Shown here: piece by piece, positions 15,822 to 25,338 of the stretch | Layout of the letters: the number at the start of each line of letters is the position of its first letter | Numbering within the stretch: the first letter of the stretch is position 1 | Assembly (NCBI GenBank): GCA_023409755.1 | Contig: JAEYRA010000145.1 | Span: forward strand, 1 to 43,514 | Direction of reading: 5' to 3' | DNA: 43,514 bases | DNA from: Bacillota bacterium | Lineage (GTDB): Bacteria > Bacillota > Clostridia > Christensenellales > UMGS416 | Notes under the pieces: model-generated | Database searches by the model: none | What the model was told of the DNA's origin: nothing | The model's input: only the letters and a program-made list of their open reading frames with translations | Translations under genes and position numbers: made by a program

Positions 15822-18800
15822 ATGATGGAACGCATACCCGAGCAGGGAAACGGTAGCGGGAACGGCACGGAGAAGAAGGAGAAAATCGCTTTCAATCTGA
15901 GCACCTTCGACGCCATGCAGATCGGCCTGGCCTCGCCGGAGCGCATTCTGCAGTGGTCCCATGGTGAGGTCAAGAAGCCGGAGACCATCAACTACCGCAC
16001 GCTGAAGCCCGAGCGTGACGGCCTGTTCTGTGAGCGCATCTTCGGGCCCCAGCGTGACTGGGAGTGCCACTGCGGCAAATACAAGCGCATTCGCTACAAG
16101 GGAATCATCTGCGACAAGTGCGGCGTGGAAGTGACCCGCGCCAAGGTGCGCCGCGAGCGTATGGGCCACATCAAGCTGGCCGCGCCCGTCAGCCACATTT
16201 GGTACTTCCGGGCCATCCCTAGCCGCATGGGTCTGCTGCTTGACATGTCCCCGCGGCTGCTGGAGCGTGTGCTCTACTTTGCCAGCTACGTGGTGACCGA
16301 CAGCGGCAACACCCCGCTCGTTTACAAGAGCCTTCTCAATGACCGCGAGTACCGCGAGGCCCGCGACGCCTATGGTGATGCCTTTAAAGCGGGCATGGGT
16401 GCCGAGTCGGTCAAGGAGTTGCTGCGCCAGCTCGATTTGGATAAGCTGGCCGTCGAGCTTCGCGCCGACATCACCAACTTCACCGGGCAGAAGCGCAGCC
16501 GCGCCATCAAGCGGCTGGAGGTCGTGGAGGCCTTCCGCACCAGCGGCAACAAGCCCGAGTGGATGATTCTCGACGTGGTGCCTGTCATCCCGCCGGAGAT
16601 TCGCCCCATGGTGCAGCTGGACGGCGGCCGCTTTGCCACTTCCGATTTGAACGACCTCTATCGCCGGGTCGTCAACCGCAACAACCGCCTGAAGCGGCTG
16701 CTGGAGCTGAACGCCCCGGAAATCATCGTGCGCAACGAGAAGCGCATGCTGCAGGAGGCCGTGGATGCCCTCATTGACAATGGTCGGCGCGGCCGGCCGG
16801 TGACGGGCCCCGGTAACCGCCCGCTGCGCTCCCTCTCGGACATGCTGCGCGGCAAGCAGGGCCGGTTCCGCCAGAACCTGCTGGGCAAGCGCGTCGACTA
16901 CTCTGGCCGTTCGGTCATCGTCGTCGGCCCTGAGCTCAAGATGTACCAGTGCGGCTTGCCCAAGGAAATGGCGCTGGAGCTCTTCAAGCCCTTCGTGATG
17001 AAGAAGCTGGTGGAGGACGGTTACGCCCACAACATCAAGAGCGCCAAGCGTATGGTGGAGCGGGTGCGGCCCGAGGTGTGGGACATCCTCTCCGACGTCA
17101 TCAAGGAGCATCCGGTGCTCCTGAACCGCGCCCCCACGCTGCACCGCCTGGGCATTCAAGCCTTCGAGCCGGTGCTGGTGGAAGGCAAGGCTCTCAAGAT
17201 TCATCCGCTGGTGTGTACGGCTTACAACGCTGACTTTGACGGCGACCAGATGGCCGTTCACGTGCCGCTTTCGGTGGAGGCCCAGGCCGAGGCACGGTTC
17301 CTTATGCTCTCCACCAATAACCTGCTGAAGCCGCAGGACGGCCGGCCGGTCGTCAGCCCCACCCAGGACATGGTCATCGGGTCCTACTACCTGACGATCG
17401 AGCGTCCCGGCGCGTTGGGCGAAGGCCGTGTGTTTGCCGATTTCAACGAGGCGTTGATGGCCTATCAGCTGGGCCACATCCATCTGCAGGCCAAGGTCAA
17501 GATCCGCGTTCACCGCGAAATTGAGGGCGTGGAATACCACAAGCTCCTCGACACCACCGTGGGCCGCATGATCTTCAACGAGGCCATTCCCCAGAACCTG
17601 GGCTTCACCCCGCGCACCACGCCTGAGGAGATGCTCGACCTCGAAATCAACGAACTGGTGGCCAAGGGCCTGCTGACTGAGATCGTCGACCGTACTTACC
17701 GCCGCCATGGCAACGCGCAGTGCGCCGTCGTGCTCGATAACATCAAGTCCCTGGGCTTCAAGTACTCCACCAAGGGTGCGGTCACCATCTCGGTGAGCGA
17801 CATCGAAATCCCCCAGGAGAAGGCGAAGCTGCTGGAGGCCGCTGAGGAGCGCGTGTCTGAGGTGGAGACGGCCTTCCGCGACGGCCTGATCTCCGAAGAG
17901 GAGCGTTACAGCCACGTCGTCACCATCTGGAAGGAGACGACCGAGGCCGTGACCAAGGCCCTGATGGACAATTTGGGCCGCTTCAACAACGTGTACATGA
18001 TGAGTCACTCGGGCGCCCGCGGTAACCCCAACCAGATTCGCCAGCTGGCCGGCATGCGCGGCCTGATGGCCAACCCCTCGGGCCGCATCATCGAGATGCC
18101 CATTCGTGCCAACTTCCGTGAAGGCCTGACCGTGTTGGAGTTCTTCATCTCCACCCACGGCACCCGCAAGGGTCTGGCGGACACGGCTCTTCGTACGGCC
18201 GACTCGGGTTACCTGACCCGTCGTCTGGTCGACATCTCTCAGGATGTCGTGGTGCGGGAGGAGGACTGCTTCGCCAGCCGCAACGAACGGGTGCGCGGCG
18301 TGGTCGTCAAGGCCGTCATGGACGGCAACCGCGTCATTGAGCCGCTGCGCGACCGTATTTGGGGCCGCGTGCCGGTGGAGGACATCCTGCACCCTGTGAC
18401 CCACGAGGTCATGGCTCCGGCGGGCGAACTGGTTCCGCGGGATGTGGCCCGCGCCATTGAGAACGCTGGCGTCACCGAGGTACAGATTCGCTCGGTGCTG
18501 ACCTGCCGCAACGAGCACGGCGTGTGCGCCAAGTGCTACGGCCTGGATATGGCCAATGGCCAGAAGGTCAGCGTGGGTGAGTCGGTGGGCACCATCGCCG
18601 CCCAGTCCATCGGTGAGCCGGGTACCCAGCTCACGATGCGTACCTTCCACACCGGCGGCGTTGCCAGTACCCACGGCGACGACATCACCCAGGGTCTGCC
18701 CCGCGTCGAAGAAATCTTCGAGGCCCGCAAGCCCAAGGGTCAGGCGGTGATCTCCGAAATCTCCGGCAAGGTGCGCCTTGTGCACTTTGAGGGCAGCAAT

Positions 18801-19649
18801 AAGCGCGAGATCGTGGTGAAGAACGAGGAGGACGGCGAGGAGAAGAGTTACCCCATCCCGTACACCTCGCGCATCAGCGTACGCGACGACCAGGTCATCG
18901 AGGCGGGTGACAACCTGACCGAGGGCTCCATCAACCCCCACGACATCCTGAAGATCAAGGGCATCAAGGGAGTGCAGGAGTACCAGCTCAAGGAAGTACA
19001 GACGGTCTACCGGCAGTCCGGTATCGACACGGCTGACAAGCACATCGAGGTCATCCTGCGTCAGATGCTGCGCAAGGTGCGCGTGGAGGACGCCGGCGAC
19101 ACCGAACTGCTGCCCGGCAGTCTCGTCGACATCTTCGCGTTCGAGCGCGTCAACGAGGAAGCGCTGACCAGCGGCCGCCGCCCGGCCACCGCCCGGCGTG
19201 TGCTGATGGGTATCACCAAGAGCTCGCTGGCCACCGATTCGTGGCTGTCGGCCGCCGCCTTCCAGGAGACGACCCGCGTGCTCACCGATGCCGCCATCAA
19301 GGGCAAGCTCGATCCGCTGGTGGGCTTGAAGGAGAACATCATCATCGGCAAGCTCATTCCGGCTGGTACCGGCATGCGCCGCTATAAGAACATCCAGATC
19401 AACACCGACTACATGCCGCTGGAGGGTTCCTTTGTTGGTGAGGACGACGCGGACGATCTGGGGGGCGCTGACTACGTGACCGCTGCCGATACCTTTGGTG
19501 ACAGCGACGACGTCCGGGACGACCTGGGGCTGGATGACGACCTTGGGTTGGAAGGCCTGGTCCTCAGCGATGACGAGGACGAGGATGTGGATGAGGACGA
19601 GGTCGGCGAAGAAGAGCGCGACGAGGACGGCGAAGACTATAACGTGTGA
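15822..19649 (+). CDS. rpoC: RNA polymerase beta-prime subunit
   Basis: 1275 aa. Carries the active-centre magnesium motif NADFDGD (residues 469-475). The N-terminal zinc site is CHCGKYKRIRYKGIICDKCG. The second zinc site is formed by the Cys of REEDCFAS and CRNEHGVCAKC. The bridge helix and trigger loop region (SVGTIAAQSIGEPGTQLTMRTF) is intact. The last 74 residues are about half Asp/Glu with two Arg, an acidic tail that makes the protein longer than the roughly 1200 residues usual in Bacillus. It begins 13 bases after rpoB with GAGGG upstream and is followed by a hairpin terminator, so rpoB-rpoC form one operon. Confidence 0.98.
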   Translation: MMERIPEQGNGSGNGTEKKEKIAFNLSTFDAMQIGLASPERILQWSHGEVKKPETINYRTLKPERDGLFCERIFGPQRDWECHCGKYKRIRYKGIICDKCGVEVTRAKVRRERMGHIKLAAPVSHIWYFRAIPSRMGLLLDMSPRLLERVLYFASYVVTDSGNTPLVYKSLLNDREYREARDAYGDAFKAGMGAESVKELLRQLDLDKLAVELRADITNFTGQKRSRAIKRLEVVEAFRTSGNKPEWMILDVVPVIPPEIRPMVQLDGGRFATSDLNDLYRRVVNRNNRLKRLLELNAPEIIVRNEKRMLQEAVDALIDNGRRGRPVTGPGNRPLRSLSDMLRGKQGRFRQNLLGKRVDYSGRSVIVVGPELKMYQCGLPKEMALELFKPFVMKKLVEDGYAHNIKSAKRMVERVRPEVWDILSDVIKEHPVLLNRAPTLHRLGIQAFEPVLVEGKALKIHPLVCTAYNADFDGDQMAVHVPLSVEAQAEARFLMLSTNNLLKPQDGRPVVSPTQDMVIGSYYLTIERPGALGEGRVFADFNEALMAYQLGHIHLQAKVKIRVHREIEGVEYHKLLDTTVGRMIFNEAIPQNLGFTPRTTPEEMLDLEINELVAKGLLTEIVDRTYRRHGNAQCAVVLDNIKSLGFKYSTKGAVTISVSDIEIPQEKAKLLEAAEERVSEVETAFRDGLISEEERYSHVVTIWKETTEAVTKALMDNLGRFNNVYMMSHSGARGNPNQIRQLAGMRGLMANPSGRIIEMPIRANFREGLTVLEFFISTHGTRKGLADTALRTADSGYLTRRLVDISQDVVVREEDCFASRNERVRGVVVKAVMDGNRVIEPLRDRIWGRVPVEDILHPVTHEVMAPAGELVPRDVARAIENAGVTEVQIRSVLTCRNEHGVCAKCYGLDMANGQKVSVGESVGTIAAQSIGEPGTQLTMRTFHTGGVASTHGDDITQGLPRVEEIFEARKPKGQAVISEISGKVRLVHFEGSNKREIVVKNEEDGEEKSYPIPYTSRISVRDDQVIEAGDNLTEGSINPHDILKIKGIKGVQEYQLKEVQTVYRQSGIDTADKHIEVILRQMLRKVRVEDAGDTELLPGSLVDIFAFERVNEEALTSGRRPATARRVLMGITKSSLATDSWLSAAAFQETTRVLTDAAIKGKLDPLVGLKENIIIGKLIPAGTGMRRYKNIQINTDYMPLEGSFVGEDDADDLGGADYVTAADTFGDSDDVRDDLGLDDDLGLEGLVLSDDEDEDVDEDEVGEEERDEDGEDYNV

Positions 19650-19656
19650 CCTGCGG

Positions 19657-19689
19657 CGGGGACGGAGGGGTAGCCTTCCGTCCCCGTTT
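19657..19689 (+). terminator. Terminator after rpoC
   Basis: GC-rich stem with core 19658-19666 paired to 19677-19685 (GGGGACGGA/TCCGTCCCC), followed by a short TTTC tail. Confidence 0.7.
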
Positions 19690-19691
19690 CT

Positions 19692-19711
19692 GCCTGGGGC
19701 GTGCCCCAGGC
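19692..19711 (+). other. Second perfect hairpin downstream of rpoC
   Basis: 8-bp stem 19692-19699 with 19704-19711 (GCCTGGGG/CCCCAGGC) and loop CGTG, directly after the rpoC terminator. A third, weaker inverted pair (CATGCC/GGCATG) follows to about 19732. No T tract. Confidence 0.4.
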
Positions 19712-19752
19712 CCATGCCCGCGGTGCCGGCATGAAAACCATTAAAACCGTGA

Positions 19753-19781
19753 TTGACAGCCAATCGATCAGGATATATAAT
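19753..19781 (+). promoter_or_regulatory. Consensus promoter of the L7Ae-rpsL-rpsG unit
   Basis: TTGACA (19753-19758), exactly 17 bases, TATAAT (19776-19781): both hexamers are perfect. The predicted start near 19788 lies only about 12 bases before the ATG at 19800. Confidence 0.9.
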
Positions 19782-19799
19782 AATCGGGCGTGTTCGTAG

Positions 19800-20060
19800 A
19801 TGAATTATCAGGACATGGAACAGGATTTGGGTCGCCCTCGGGCACGGCTTGCAGGCCTCAAACAGGTACTGCGGGCGGTGGAGGACGGCAGCGCGCGGGC
19901 CGTGGTGCTGGCGCGGGACGTGGATGAGCCCATCCGGGCTCGTGTACGCGAACGCTGCGAGGCGGCTGATGTGCCCTGTGTGGAGGGACCCTCCATGCAG
20001 GAGCTGGGTCAGACCTGCCGGCTGGATGTGGCGACTGCTGTCGCTTGCCTGCTGAGGTAG
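19800..20060 (+). CDS. L7Ae/L30e-like RNA-binding protein (YbxF/RplGB type)
   Basis: 86 aa. The stretch AVVLARDVDEPIRARVRERCEAADVPCVEG and the ending CRLDVATAVACLL match the L7Ae/L30e/S12e/Gadd45 fold, whose members bind kink-turn RNAs. In Bacillus the homologue YbxF also lies between rpoC and rpsL, so the location supports the call. It differs in starting almost at the predicted transcription start with no ribosome-binding site. An internal ATG at 19815 has AGGA only two bases upstream and is not better. The rpsL ribosome-binding site follows about 50 bases after its stop codon, so it is expected to be co-transcribed with rpsL. Confidence 0.82.
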   Translation: MNYQDMEQDLGRPRARLAGLKQVLRAVEDGSARAVVLARDVDEPIRARVRERCEAADVPCVEGPSMQELGQTCRLDVATAVACLLR

Positions 20061-20129
20061 TATTCGCTTCCCCCATGGGTTGCGGGGGTTTTGAATAGAG
20101 CAAATCATGGGAGGAGGTGCCAGAAAGGC

Positions 20130-20504
20130 ATGCCAACAATCAATCAGATCGTTCGTCGGGGCAGACAGTCCGTTTCCTATAAGAGCAAGTCGCCCATCCT
20201 GGAGGGGAACCCCCAGAAGCGCGGCGTGTGTCTTTCCGTGAAGACGATGACGCCCAAGAAGCCAAACTCCGCTCTGCGCAAGATTGCCAGGGTTCGTTTG
20301 GTGAATGGCAACGAGGGAACCATCTACATCCCGGGCATTGGTCACAATCTGCAGGAGCACAGCGTTGTTCTCGTCAGAGGTGGCAGGGTTCGTGATCTTC
20401 CGGGAACTCGTTACCACATCATCCGCGGCGCGCTGGACGCGTCGGGTGTGGACGGCCGCAAGCAGAGCCGTTCGCTGTACGGCGCCAAGAAGCCGAAGAA
20501 GTAA
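20130..20504 (+). CDS. rpsL: 30S ribosomal protein S12, with Arg at position 88
   Basis: 124 aa. S12 sits at the decoding centre and shapes tRNA selection. The start at 20130 gives the usual MPTINQIVRRG N terminus, with GGGAGGAGGTG 11 or more bases upstream; an upstream in-frame reading is not needed. Motifs TPKKPNSALRK (Lys43 intact), IPGIGHNLQEHS and GALDASGV are all present. The loop normally reading GGRVKDLPG is GGRVRDLPG: residue 88 (codon CGT, 20391-20393) is Arg. Lys88 to Arg (K87R in mature E. coli numbering) is a classical streptomycin-resistance change. Codon context is normal and there is no sign of transfer. Confidence 0.97.
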   Translation: MPTINQIVRRGRQSVSYKSKSPILEGNPQKRGVCLSVKTMTPKKPNSALRKIARVRLVNGNEGTIYIPGIGHNLQEHSVVLVRGGRVRDLPGTRYHIIRGALDASGVDGRKQSRSLYGAKKPKK

Positions 20505-20630
20505 GCCGCACGGAGAGTCTGAACCTTCCGTTCGCTGCCCGCCCGCTTGGAACGTACGGCCGGCAGGGGACATACGGCACAGGACACTCGTTATTTGATA
20601 AGTTTTGCATAGCAGCAAGGAGGGTTCAAC

Positions 20631-21101
20631 ATGCCCAGGCGTGGAGGAGTGCCGAAGCGCGAGGTGCTGCCTGATCCGATTTACGGCAACGTCGTTCTGT
20701 CCCGGTTGGTTAACCGTGTCATGCTCGACGGAAAGAAAGGCACAGCGCAGCGCATCGTTTATGGCGCTTTGGATATCGTGAAGGAAAAGACCGGGAAGGA
20801 ACCGATGGACGTCTTTGAGCAGGCGATGAACAACATCATGCCCCTGCTCGAAGTCAAGGCCCGCCGCGTCGGCGGTGCCACCTATCAGGTGCCGCTGGAG
20901 GTTCGCCCGTCCCGGCGTCAGACGCTCGGCCTTCGTTGGCTGGTCAGCTTCTCTCGGATGCGCAGCGAGCGCACCATGGAAGCCAAGCTTGCCGGCGAAC
21001 TCATGGATGCCGCGAACAACACCGGCAAGGCGGTCGGCCGCAAGGAGGACATCCATCGCATGGCGGAGGCCAACCGGGCCTTTGCTCATTACAGGTGGTA
21101 G
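20631..21101 (+). CDS. rpsG: 30S ribosomal protein S7
   Basis: 156 aa, full length. S7 nucleates assembly of the 30S head and contacts the E site. The N terminus MPRRGGVPKREVLPDP, the GGATYQVPLEVRPSRRQTLG core and C-terminal HRMAEANRAFAHYRW are typical. GGAGG lies just before the ATG. The 126-base gap after rpsL shows no gene or clear terminator, so the two are expected to share a transcript. Two mutually exclusive hairpins begin exactly at its stop codon. Confidence 0.97.
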   Translation: MPRRGGVPKREVLPDPIYGNVVLSRLVNRVMLDGKKGTAQRIVYGALDIVKEKTGKEPMDVFEQAMNNIMPLLEVKARRVGGATYQVPLEVRPSRRQTLGLRWLVSFSRMRSERTMEAKLAGELMDAANNTGKAVGRKEDIHRMAEANRAFAHYRW

Positions 21102-21199
21102 TTTACCGATAGGCGCCGCGGTAAACGGCGCATCGTTCGGCAGAGACATGCGGGTGATAGGCGGGCGCTGATGCGTTTGTCTGCACCCGCATTGCTTTT
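21101..21199 (+). promoter_or_regulatory. Alternative hairpins and possible attenuator between rpsG and fusA
   Basis: GTTTACCG (21101-21108) pairs with CGGTAAAC (21119-21126), while GCGCCG (21113-21118) pairs with CGGCGC (21126-21131). The first stem's 3' arm lies in the loop of the second, so they exclude each other. A further stem (21149-21156 with 21184-21191, TGCGGGTG/CACCCGCA) is followed by TTGCTTTT, which could terminate or attenuate before fusA. Confidence 0.4.
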
Positions 21200-21315
21200 G
21201 AAAGCAGTTTCGTGGGTAACCCCCGGAATTGATATAGATTTCATTGTGAATGCCGGTCTTTCCCAAAGGGGACGCCGGCCCGGCCCATCGGGCCCGATTG
21301 AAGGAGGAAAACACA

Positions 21316-23400
<2,085 letters not shown>

Positions 23401-23410
23401 GTGAACAACG

Positions 23411-23437
23411 GTCCGGGGCGGTTTGTCCGCCCCGGAC
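23411..23437 (+). terminator. Terminator hairpin after fusA
   Basis: Perfect 11-bp stem 23411-23421 with 23427-23437 (GTCCGGGGCGG arm) around TTTGT, starting 11 bases past the stop codon. The T tract is poor. Confidence 0.7.
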
Positions 23438-23520
23438 ACGTTCTGTCAAGCAAGTAGGGTGGCTTCGTGCCAAAGAATGAAAAAAACGAAGCAAACGGCT
23501 GAAAAGTTGAAAAAACCTGC

Positions 23521-23549
23521 TTGCAATCTAGACAGGTGTGTAGTATTAT
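23521..23549 (+). promoter_or_regulatory. Promoter of the S10-spc-alpha supercluster
   Basis: TTGCAA (23521-23526), 17 bases, TATTAT (23544-23549). An A-rich stretch just upstream (about 23479-23516) resembles an UP element. The predicted start near 23556 gives a leader of about 175 bases before rpsJ. Confidence 0.75.
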
Positions 23550-23566
23550 CTAAAAGCTGCCGTCAA

Positions 23567-23680
23567 ATGGGGAAGAAGCGGGAGATTGCCTGTACGGATC
23601 CTTACGTTGCAGGGGAACTTCCGTGGACCAAGTCCGCGGCAATCGGGCGACGGGCCAAACTCCGCCGCAATAAATTTTAA
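23567..23680 (+). CDS. Possible 37-aa basic leader peptide before rpsJ
   Basis: An ATG only 18 bases after the -10 box opens a 37-residue reading frame starting MGKKREIACTDPYVAG and ending in RRAKLRRNKF, strongly basic. There is no ribosome-binding site, so it would be translated as a near-leaderless message, like the L7Ae-like gene at 19800. It is not recognised as any family and may be chance. It occupies the leader of a ribosomal operon, where autoregulatory structure is expected. If it is not coding, the leader still contains a GCGGC/GCCGC stem near 23635-23670 followed by an AT-rich stretch. Confidence 0.25.
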   Translation: MGKKREIACTDPYVAGELPWTKSAAIGRRAKLRRNKF

Positions 23681-23731
23681 GACGGCACACACGGCAGAGT
23701 GTACTTGACCCGAGATAAGGAGGGAATCGCA

Positions 23732-24040
23732 TTGCCTACCAAGAAAATCCGTATCAAGCTCAAGGCCTACGATCATGACATCATCGATCAGTCCGCTGAG
23801 CGCATCGTGGACACGGCCAAGCGGACCGGCGCAGTGGTGTCCGGCCCCATCCCGCTGCCCACTGAGAAGGAAATCGTGACCATTTTGCGCGCACCGCACA
23901 AGTACAAGGACAGCCGCGAACAGTTCGAGATCCGCACCCACAAGCGCCTGATTGACGTGCTGAACCCCAGCGCCCGTACGGTGGACTCCCTGATGCGCCT
24001 GGACCTTCCGGCCGGTGTGGACATCGAGATCAAGCTTTGA
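23732..24040 (+). CDS. rpsJ: 30S ribosomal protein S10
   Basis: 102 aa from a TTG start at 23732, chosen because AAGGAGGG (23717-23724) is ideally spaced and it yields the normal N terminus MPTKKIRIKLKAYDH. The longer frame from 23699 would place the ribosome-binding site inside the coding region. S10 is a 30S head protein and also the NusE partner in transcription antitermination. Motifs SGPIPLPT and KSREQFEIRTHKRL (here with KDSREQ) are present. First gene of the S10 operon; rplC follows after 17 bases. Confidence 0.95.
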   Translation: MPTKKIRIKLKAYDHDIIDQSAERIVDTAKRTGAVVSGPIPLPTEKEIVTILRAPHKYKDSREQFEIRTHKRLIDVLNPSARTVDSLMRLDLPAGVDIEIKL

Positions 24041-24057
24041 GCGGCCAGGAGGATAGC

Positions 24058-24687
24058 ATGAAGAAGGGTATTTACGGCAGAAAGATCGGTATGACCCAGC
24101 TTTTTAACGCTGACGGCACCGCCATTGGCGTTACGGTCATCGAAACCGCCCCCAACTACGTCATTCGCAAGAAGACGGTGGACAAGGACGGCTACGATGC
24201 ACTGTGCGTGGGGATTGAGGACATTCGCGAGAAGCTGGTCAACCAGCCCAAAGCGGGCGAATTCAAGAAGGCGGGCATTGAGCCCAAGCGCTTCGTTCGC
24301 GAGCTGAAGCTGGATGACAGCGCCAATTACGAAGTGGGAACGGCTGTGAAGGCTGATATCTTTGAGGTCGGCGACATCGTCGACGTCAGCGGCCTCACCA
24401 AGGGCCATGGTTTTTCCGGCACAGTTAAGCGCTGGAACACCCGCATCGGCCCCAAGGCCCACGGCTCCAAGTATCACCGCGGCCCTGGTTCCATGGGCGC
24501 CAACACCAGCCCGGGGCGCGTGTTCAAGAACAAGCGTCTGCCCGGTCAGTACGGTGTGGAGAACGTCACCATCCAGAATCTCGTGGTGGTGAAGGTGGAT
24601 GCTGAGCGCAACTTCATCATGATCAAGGGCGCGGTGCCCGGGGCCCGTGGCGCGTTGCTCATGGTCCGCAACACCGTCAAGGGTTAA
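24058..24687 (+). CDS. rplC: 50S ribosomal protein L3
   Basis: 209 aa. An early 50S assembly protein whose long loop approaches the peptidyl transferase centre. The start at 24058 (AGGAGG at 24047) gives MKKGIYGRKIGMTQLF; an in-frame GTG at 24037 overlaps the end of rpsJ and is rejected. The loop segment HRGPGSMGANTSPGRVFKNK is intact, so no sign of pleuromutilin- or linezolid-type change is obvious. Followed by rplD after 24 bases in the S10 operon. Confidence 0.97.
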   Translation: MKKGIYGRKIGMTQLFNADGTAIGVTVIETAPNYVIRKKTVDKDGYDALCVGIEDIREKLVNQPKAGEFKKAGIEPKRFVRELKLDDSANYEVGTAVKADIFEVGDIVDVSGLTKGHGFSGTVKRWNTRIGPKAHGSKYHRGPGSMGANTSPGRVFKNKRLPGQYGVENVTIQNLVVVKVDAERNFIMIKGAVPGARGALLMVRNTVKG

Positions 24688-24711
24688 GCCCCGCAGAAGG
24701 AGGAAACAGAG

Positions 24712-25338
24712 ATGCCTAAGGTTGATTTATATAATCAGGAGGGCAAGACGGTCGGCACCCAAGAGCTGTCCGAGACCGTCTTTGGTGTTGTGCCCCATGA
24801 GAGCGCCATGCACCAGGTCGTGGTCGCCCAGCTCGCCAACCGGCGGCAGGGCACCCAGAGCGCGCTGACCCGCAGTGAAGTCAGCGGCGGCGGCAAGAAG
24901 CCCTGGCGCCAGAAGGGCACCGGCCGTGCCCGTCAGGGTTCCACCCGTTCGCCCCAGTGGCGTCATGGCGGTATGGTGTTCGCCGTGAAGCCCCGTGACT
25001 ATCACCAGAAGGTCAACAGGAAGGTCCGCCGTTTGGCTATGTTCTCAGCCCTCTCCAGCAAGGTGCTGGCGGGCGAGCTCATCGTGCTGGACTCGCTGAC
25101 CCTGCAGCAGGGCAAGACGAGTGAGATCACCTCGATCTTGAAGGCCCTGGGTGTGAAGGGCAAGGCCCTGATCGTTACCAGCCAGGTGGAGCCCAATGTG
25201 CGTCGTGCCATCGGCAACCTGCCGGAGGTCTACGCCGCCCAGTTCAACACCCTCAACGTCTACGACATCCTGAACTATGATAAGTTCATCATCACCCGCG
25301 AGGCCCTGGCCCTGGTGGAGGAGGTATACGCCGGATGA
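24712..25338 (+). CDS. rplD: 50S ribosomal protein L4
   Basis: 208 aa. Lines the peptide exit tunnel and can autoregulate the S10 operon in gamma-proteobacteria. The tunnel loop KPWRQKGTGRARQGSTRSP is typical and shows no macrolide-resistance change. The C-terminal NVYDILNYDKFIITREAL segment is the family ending. GGAGG precedes the ATG. Its stop codon overlaps the rplW start (ATGA), indicating coupled translation. Confidence 0.97.
   Translation: MPKVDLYNQEGKTVGTQELSETVFGVVPHESAMHQVVVAQLANRRQGTQSALTRSEVSGGGKKPWRQKGTGRARQGSTRSPQWRHGGMVFAVKPRDYHQKVNRKVRRLAMFSALSSKVLAGELIVLDSLTLQQGKTSEITSILKALGVKGKALIVTSQVEPNVRRAIGNLPEVYAAQFNTLNVYDILNYDKFIITREALALVEEVYAG

Noticed and set aside
12473..15991. 1172-codon minus-strand frame antisense to rpoB
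   Set aside because: Codon-bias shadow of rpoB with no ribosome-binding site or recognisable motif.
20256..20270. Change at S12 Lys43, the other streptomycin-resistance site
   Set aside because: The TPKKPNSALRK motif is fully conserved, so only position 88 is altered.
23423..23566. Longer 85-codon version of the frame before rpsJ
   Set aside because: Its first half overlaps the fusA terminator and the rpsJ promoter; only the part after the promoter could be expressed.
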